This document shows positions 1 to 3,835 of a stretch of DNA of 6,597 nucleotides, one piece after another. Below the pieces are notes generated by a model. The model saw only the letters and a list, made by a program, of their open reading frames with translations, was not told the origin of the DNA and searched no databases. Made by a program: the position numbers and the translations under genes. The stretch is from NCBI GenBank assembly GCA_945860325.1, contig CAMARL010000106.1:1-6597 (forward strand). The letters run 5' to 3'. Every line of letters begins with the position of its first letter. Within the stretch, counting starts at the first letter, position 1. This stretch comes from Spirosoma fluviale. GTDB taxonomy: Bacteria; Bacteroidota; Bacteroidia; Cytophagales; Spirosomataceae.

Positions 1-1079
1 GCAAAATTCCGAGGCAATAAAATAGGGTATGGCACTTGGTGTAAGTCAAAAATCCCTTTTAATTGGAGCCAATACCCAACTTCTGCCGGACCACCAATAT
101 AGGCCAAATTAGGCAGAATCATTTCTTGATATAAGGGCCTTAAGACGACGTTAGGACTAAATCTTTCTGGAAATTCCGCTACTTCTGCATGTAATTCTTT
201 TGCAGAAAAAGTAGTGCTTGTGTTTACTACTTGATAATTTTCTCCCCTTTTTTCAATGCGCTCACGGACTCCGTCCATTAAATAAAATAAATTAATCTCT
301 CTGGCATTAACCTGAGTTTTATACCCCATTTCGATTAATGATTTGGTTGCATTTTCCACAGGTGCGAGATGCGCATGGTCAAATAAATCAGCCAAAATAA
401 TCGGCGCAAAAATGGATTTCAATCTAGCATCATCTGCATCAAGACAGATTAGACCCTGGTCTCCAAACAATTCATGCATGTACATCCGCACCGCTTGACT
501 TAGATTCTTTGCTTGAGAATAGGCGTCCTGAAAGGCAGATATTGTGTTAGGAATCTCTTTCAAAAATGGCTCAAATTCCGATAAAGAAAATCGGCCGACA
601 GCCCCTTTTTGTGAAGTAGCAATTTCGAATTTTTTACCCAACCAGTAAAAGTGATTTATTTCATCCCAATCATGATCTTCCGTAGCCATCCAATAGATCG
701 GAATGAAATTGGCTTTCGGGTATTTTGCTTTTAATTTTTTGGCAAGGTTGATCGTTGACACGATTTTATAAATCACATAAAGCGGCCCTGTAAAAATATT
801 TAATTGGTGCCCAGTGGTAACCGTATACGTATTTTCATCTAATATAGAATCAATCTCCACTTCTTGTCCTATCTCATGATATTGCCCCTTAATCACCTCG
901 CGTAAAATGACTCTGTTTGATGAACTAAATGATTTTTTTTCAACTATTTGTTTTTCAAAACTTTCTAATTGAGGGCTATTTCCATAAAATTTAGCTAATG
1001 CAGGAAACTCCGCTAAGTAATCAATTAGCAGTTTTGAGAAGGATTGTAGACTTTCTATTGGGTAACTTTTAACTTGCAT
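1..1079 (-). CDS. bshC: Bacillithiol biosynthesis cysteine-adding enzyme BshC (3' end outside window)
   Basis: BshC is the proposed cysteine ligase of the last step of bacillithiol synthesis, joining cysteine to glucosaminyl-malate in the cytoplasm after BshA and BshB. The frame is open from an ATG at 1079 to the left edge, giving 359 complete codons of a family usually about 530 residues long, so the C-terminal third, including much of the coiled-coil region, is missing. Family signatures seen are TGHQLNIFTGP at residues 89-99, PIYWMATEDHDWDEI at 127-141, and near the edge RPLYQEMILPNLAYIGGPAE followed by VGYW and PYPILLPRNFA. There is no signal peptide or membrane segment, as expected for a cytosolic enzyme. 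The start fits the family N-terminus (MQVKSYPIESLQSFSKLLIDYL); no Shine-Dalgarno sequence precedes it. It is divergent from the porP-like gene. No frameshift or stop was seen. The identification is firm; the biochemical activity is inferred from the family. Confidence 0.95.
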   Translation of the reverse strand, partial: MQVKSYPIESLQSFSKLLIDYLAEFPALAKFYGNSPQLESFEKQIVEKKSFSSSNRVILREVIKGQYHEIGQEVEIDSILDENTYTVTTGHQLNIFTGPLYVIYKIVSTINLAKKLKAKYPKANFIPIYWMATEDHDWDEINHFYWLGKKFEIATSQKGAVGRFSLSEFEPFLKEIPNTISAFQDAYSQAKNLSQAVRMYMHELFGDQGLICLDADDARLKSIFAPIILADLFDHAHLAPVENATKSLIEMGYKTQVNAREINLFYLMDGVRERIEKRGENYQVVNTSTTFSAKELHAEVAEFPERFSPNVVLRPLYQEMILPNLAYIGGPAEVGYWLQLKGIFDLHQVPYPILLPRNF

Positions 1080-1125
1080 GGATCAACGGATATCTTGGGT
1101 AGAATTTTTAATGCCAATTTTTTTC

Positions 1126-1133
1126 CAAAAATA
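1126..1133 (-). promoter_or_regulatory. Candidate bshC -7 promoter box (TATTTTTG)
   Basis: Read on the minus strand, this octamer matches the Bacteroidota housekeeping-sigma -7 consensus TAnnTTTG exactly. It lies about 46 bp before the bshC ATG, which would give a leader of roughly 40 nucleotides. No convincing TTG-type -33 element is seen at the usual distance upstream; the closest is a GTTA about 22 bp away. The region is AT-rich, so chance matches are likely and the call is tentative. Confidence 0.4.
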
Positions 1134-1143
1134 TCTTACGAAA

Positions 1144-1157
1144 TTAAATATATTTAA
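1144..1157. repeat. 14-bp perfect palindrome in the bshC/porP-like divergent region
   Basis: TTAAATATATTTAA is its own reverse complement; the symmetry stops at the flanking bases. It lies just upstream of the candidate bshC -7 box and just upstream of the weak porP-side box, so a bound dimeric regulator could affect both genes. It consists only of A and T, which raises the chance of a random occurrence. Confidence 0.4.
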
Positions 1158-1159
1158 CC

Positions 1160-1167
1160 GATTTTTG
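1160..1167 (+). promoter_or_regulatory. Weak candidate -7 box for the porP-like gene (GATTTTTG)
   Basis: The octamer matches TAnnTTTG except for the first base. It would place the transcript start near 1173 and leave a leader of only about a dozen nucleotides before the ATG at 1186. No clear -33 TTG is present. It is the best plus-strand candidate in the 106-bp gap, but the support is thin. Confidence 0.22.
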
Positions 1168-1168
1168 T

Positions 1169-1178
1169 GGTTCGAACC
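1169..1178. repeat. 10-bp perfect palindrome upstream of the porP-like start
   Basis: GGTTCGAACC is a perfect palindrome ending 7 bp before the ATG at 1186. It sits where a short leader or an operator would lie. It resembles the T-arm of a tRNA, but no acceptor stem or anticodon arm surrounds it. Function is unknown. Confidence 0.35.
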
Positions 1179-1185
1179 CTTAGTA

Positions 1186-2220
1186 ATGAGATTTTTAATT
1201 CTTCTTTTTATCTTATGTATGTCATTTGTTGGCCTAGCCCAGCAAACACCCCAATTTGGCTTATACATGATGAACAGATATCTATATAATCCTGCCTTCA
1301 CGGGATACGAGGATTATTGGGATATAAAAACGGGGTATCGCCAACAATGGACCGGTTTTAACACCAATATGTCTAGTTTTTATGCCACAGCTAATATGGC
1401 ATTTGACAAGACGGATCGGACTTCTTCAGGCAAAACGCCATTTATGTCAAAAACGATCAGAAGGACATTTACGCCAACTAGAATTCGAAAAAAAACCTAT
1501 CGAGCTAATTTTCATCAAGGATTAGGCTTACAAGCAATGACCGATAATTTTGGCCCCTTGTCAAGTATTTCATTAGGAGCTTCTTATGGATATCACTTGT
1601 CATTAGGTGGGGAGGAAAAATTGGCGGTCGGCGCTACGGTCGGGGTATACCAACGAAGCCTCAGCATAGGGGGTTTTTTGGTAAAAGACGAAGAAGATCC
1701 TTATATGACTCAGTCAAAACTGAATGGAATCCAACCCCTAGTCAATGTAGGAATCCTGTATTACAATCGAAAATTTCACATAGGCTTGTCGGCCAATCAA
1801 ATGGTGATGGACAATTATAGTTTAACCCGAACGAATATTGCGGAAAATGATACGGTCAGAATTCTTTGGCTAGGTCAAACAAATCCAAATCTGTTTTTCC
1901 AATTTGGAAGAGAGATAAAAGTAGGGCGCTATTGGACATTTTCACCTTCCATCTTGGCTAAATACATGAAAAATGCCGTGTTTGGTGTGGAAGGAAACTT
2001 CAAGGTAAATTTTGACGATTTGGTTTGGATGGGAGCCTCATATAGACACAAAGAGGCAATAGGAGTCATGTTTGGCGTGAATTTAAATCAAAGTTTGAAT
2101 ATGACTTATTTGTACGAAAATCACAGCTTAGGCTTAGCTCGGACTTCTTTAGGCTCCCATGAAATAATGATTGCCATTAAAATGAAGAATAAAGTATATT
2201 CTACCAATCCCAGGTGGTAA
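1186..2220 (+). CDS. porP: PorP/SprF-family type IX secretion-associated outer membrane protein
   Basis: Members are outer-membrane beta-barrel proteins; PorP and SprF support type IX secretion or the delivery of gliding adhesins. From the ATG at 1186 the product is 344 residues and begins with a signal peptide, MRFLILLFILCMSFVGLA, likely cleaved after Ala18. The mature start carries the family hallmarks: QFGLYMMNRYLYNPAFTG (residues 23-40), then YRQQWTGF (51-58), and later HQGLGLQAMTDNFGP (110-124) followed by YGYHLSLGGEEKLAVG. An in-frame ATG at 1078 would add 36 residues without a signal-peptide pattern and would overlap the bshC start, so 1186 is preferred. Residues 75-106 form a strongly basic stretch with 11 Lys/Arg. 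No gld or por secretion genes are adjacent, so this may be a stand-alone paralogue; the symbol denotes the family and not proven orthology. It ends flush against the convergent nuoA. Confidence 0.9.
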   Translation: MRFLILLFILCMSFVGLAQQTPQFGLYMMNRYLYNPAFTGYEDYWDIKTGYRQQWTGFNTNMSSFYATANMAFDKTDRTSSGKTPFMSKTIRRTFTPTRIRKKTYRANFHQGLGLQAMTDNFGPLSSISLGASYGYHLSLGGEEKLAVGATVGVYQRSLSIGGFLVKDEEDPYMTQSKLNGIQPLVNVGILYYNRKFHIGLSANQMVMDNYSLTRTNIAENDTVRILWLGQTNPNLFFQFGREIKVGRYWTFSPSILAKYMKNAVFGVEGNFKVNFDDLVWMGASYRHKEAIGVMFGVNLNQSLNMTYLYENHSLGLARTSLGSHEIMIAIKMKNKVYSTNPRW

Positions 2221-2682
2221 CTATTTCCAATTAGGCAAATATTTTTTGTATGCGTCCGTCGGGATAGGGCTATTCATCTTTTCAGGATTCGTCGACGGTT
2301 TTTCCCATGTTAAATATCCTTTAACCCAAGCAAAAGCTAATCCTAGCGCTAGTATTCCAACAAAAATAAGCATTTCCAATAAGGCAAAGATTTGCCAATT
2401 TGAATCAGCTAACGCTAATTGCTTATTGCCAAAAACCACAGCCCAAGGAAATAGAAATATTAATTCCACTTCAAATAAAACAAATAAGAGAGCGATCACA
2501 TAAAACCTTGGGTTGAAGCGTATATTGGCATTTCCCATTGGCTCTTCCCCAGATTCATAAGTGCTTAATTTTTCCGCATTTGGCCTAAATGGTCTTAATG
2601 AACGTGATATAAATAATATCAAGGCAATAAATAAAATGCCTGAGGCCAAAAAAGCGATTACGTATGCAAATTGCTCGATCAT
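2221..2682 (-). CDS. nuoA: NADH-quinone oxidoreductase subunit A (NuoA)
   Basis: NuoA (ND3 in mitochondria) is a small membrane subunit of respiratory complex I at the junction of the peripheral arm and the proton-pumping arm, near the quinone site. The product has 153 residues and three predicted membrane segments at about 5-26, 60-85 and 97-120. Between the first two is the conserved loop, here YESGEEPMGNANIRFNPRFY (42-61), then FEVELIFLFPWAVVF (70-84). The loop Cys typical of ND3/NuoA is Ser44, and the acidic pair is Glu71/Glu73 where E. coli has Asp79/Glu81. The tail after residue 126 is polar and somewhat long. The start overlaps the dedA stop in an ATGA, suggesting translational coupling. 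The usual nuoB does not follow; the next gene is convergent. The identification is secure, though no other complex I subunit is in view. Confidence 0.95.
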   Translation of the reverse strand: MIEQFAYVIAFLASGILFIALILFISRSLRPFRPNAEKLSTYESGEEPMGNANIRFNPRFYVIALLFVLFEVELIFLFPWAVVFGNKQLALADSNWQIFALLEMLIFVGILALGLAFAWVKGYLTWEKPSTNPEKMNSPIPTDAYKKYLPNWK

Positions 2683-3296
2683 TTTTTGAATTTCAAATAG
2701 CCTTTAATGATAGTATAGGTGGTGATTCCTAAAAAAAACAAGATGATGTATTGCACATAATTTATAATCCATGGAAAATGCTGTCCCATGTAATAACCTC
2801 CGGCAACTAAAATGCCGACCCACATCGCCGCGCCAAAAATGTTTAAAAACAAAAAGCTATACCAAGACATTTTGCTTATTCCAGCTAGGATAGGTGTAAA
2901 TGTTCGGACAACGGGTAAAAATCGGCTGAGGACCAAAGCACCAAAACCGTATTTTTCAAAAAATTCTCTCGTGGATTCTAAATGCTTCTTCTTGAAAAAG
3001 AAGCTATCAGGCCTCCCTTGTAGAGAGTTTCCAAAAAATCGACCGAGTAAATAACCACATAAAGAGCCGATGACTGCTGCAAGAAATATGCTGAGCATGA
3101 TAGTCGACAAAGGTTCTTTTAAAACACCTGTCCCGCCGAAAACTCCTGTTAGGAAAAGTAAATAATCACCAGGTAGGAAAAAGGCGAAGAATAGACCATT
3201 CTCAGCAAATACAATTAAGGTAATGACTAATAAGCCCGAACGGATGATAGTTTCCGAATCGGTCAACTGATGCCATAAAAGATTTATTTCATCCAT
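2679..3296 (-). CDS. dedA: DedA-family membrane protein (VTT/SNARE-associated domain)
   Basis: DedA-family proteins are inner-membrane proteins required for envelope homeostasis and, in several cases, implicated as scramblases or flippases recycling lipid carriers such as undecaprenyl phosphate. The 205-residue product has several hydrophobic segments (about 20-55, 63-88, 117-140, 145-168, 176-198), with the VTT domain across the middle. Four charged residues essential in the E. coli homologues YqjA and YghB have counterparts: Glu32 and Asp44 (12 apart, in AENGLFFAFFLPGDYLLF) and Arg125 and Arg131 (6 apart, in LSRFLPVVRTFTPILAG). A basic KKKHLESTREFFEKYG stretch (102-117) precedes them. The length is normal for the family. 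The ATG at 3296 is the natural start. It is first in a two-gene unit with nuoA. The exact substrate cannot be read from the sequence; the symbol denotes the family. Confidence 0.92.
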   Translation of the reverse strand: MDEINLLWHQLTDSETIIRSGLLVITLIVFAENGLFFAFFLPGDYLLFLTGVFGGTGVLKEPLSTIMLSIFLAAVIGSLCGYLLGRFFGNSLQGRPDSFFFKKKHLESTREFFEKYGFGALVLSRFLPVVRTFTPILAGISKMSWYSFLFLNIFGAAMWVGILVAGGYYMGQHFPWIINYVQYIILFFLGITTYTIIKGYLKFKK

Positions 3297-3412
3297 AAAT
3301 AGGCGGGAGATTCCTTAAATTAATCGTGTATTATTACGCTTTGGTCTCAATCTATTAATTTTTCAAAGTATAAATATCCATTTAATTTTCGAAATTTCTG
3401 TACATTTAAGGA
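3297..3412. promoter_or_regulatory. Divergent intergenic region between dedA and the small-protein/RND operon
   Basis: This 116-bp AT-rich gap must hold promoters for both divergent units, but no sequence clearly matches TAnnTTTG with a -33 TTG on either strand. One-mismatch candidates on the plus strand are TAATTTTT at 3356 and TAATTTTC at 3383; AT-richness makes these weak. TTTCGAAATTTC at 3387-3398 contains overlapping short palindromes. The gap is flanked by an 11-bp inverted repeat described separately. Confidence 0.4.
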
Positions 3413-3414
3413 AT
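3310..3414. repeat. 11-bp perfect inverted repeat framing the dedA/RND divergent gap
   Basis: ATTCCTTAAAT at 3310-3320 is the exact reverse complement of ATTTAAGGAAT at 3404-3414. Each arm therefore lies just before the start codon of one of the two divergent genes, in the same orientation relative to each transcript; the right arm runs into the ATG at 3413. The shared AAGGA core could be a Shine-Dalgarno-like element, though the spacing is poor in both (about 15 nt before the dedA ATG and 0 nt before the other). A regulator site is another possibility. Confidence 0.4.
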
Positions 3415-3823
3415 GAAAAATGTAGTGGTTACTTTTCTTTTTATTTTATTTATTTTAGGCAGTCTTCTGCCTAAAGTAGGATTGGAGCAATCATTTAAGG
3501 CAAACGAACTAGTAAAACATTTTCAGGAGCATAAGAAGATAGAAAAATCAAATTTCAATTTTGTTGATTTTCTTTGGCTACATTACGCAGCTGATTCCAA
3601 ACATAGTAAAACAAGTAAGCATCCGAGCCTCCCTTCCATCGATTTTAATGGGATTATTGGCTACGTTATTCCGGGTTTATACTTTTTGTGTATTTGGCCT
3701 GTTTTAATTTTGATGTCACGCAGGAAAGATCTCCAACAAATAAATCTTTATCATTTTTCCTTATCTCGCGTTTTGATCGCGCCTCCTAATGGCTTAAAAA
3801 TTGCAGATGCATTTTTTAAGTAA
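3413..3823 (+). CDS. Small membrane-anchored, His-containing protein preceding the metal-efflux RND gene
   Basis: This 136-residue protein has no function I can name. It starts with a hydrophobic segment (about residues 4-20), which could be a signal peptide or an anchor. A polar central part follows with His36, His40, His57, His64 and His70, including the patterns HFQEHK (36-41) and DFLWLHY (52-58). A second hydrophobic stretch spans about 80-101, and a tail contains LIAPPNGLKIADAFFK. From memory, Bacteroidota genomes often carry a small hypothetical protein with EHK and DFLxxHY patterns and a PP-containing tail directly upstream of CusA/CzcA-type pumps; this fits. The 12-bp gap to the RND gene implies co-transcription. 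The clustered histidines make periplasmic metal binding or sensing plausible, but that is inference. AAGGA directly abuts the ATG, too close for a standard ribosome site. Confidence 0.8.
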   Translation: MKNVVVTFLFILFILGSLLPKVGLEQSFKANELVKHFQEHKKIEKSNFNFVDFLWLHYAADSKHSKTSKHPSLPSIDFNGIIGYVIPGLYFLCIWPVLILMSRRKDLQQINLYHFSLSRVLIAPPNGLKIADAFFK

Positions 3824-3835
3824 ATATAAAGACCT

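Noticed and set aside
1169..1178. GGTTCGAACC as part of a tRNA T-arm
   Set aside because: No acceptor stem, anticodon arm or CCA end can be built around it; the porP-like coding region begins 7 bp later.
1078..1185. Upstream in-frame ATG at 1078 as start of the porP-like protein
   Set aside because: It overlaps the bshC start codon and would put 36 residues ahead of a good signal peptide; the ATG at 1186 gives a normal secreted-protein N-terminus.
1083..1301. Minus-strand open frame opposite the start of the porP-like gene
   Set aside because: It mirrors the signal-peptide region of a well-supported gene and shows no recognisable protein features.
2246..3054. Two plus-strand open frames opposite nuoA and dedA
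   Set aside because: They lie inside strongly supported coding regions on the other strand and their translations have no family character.
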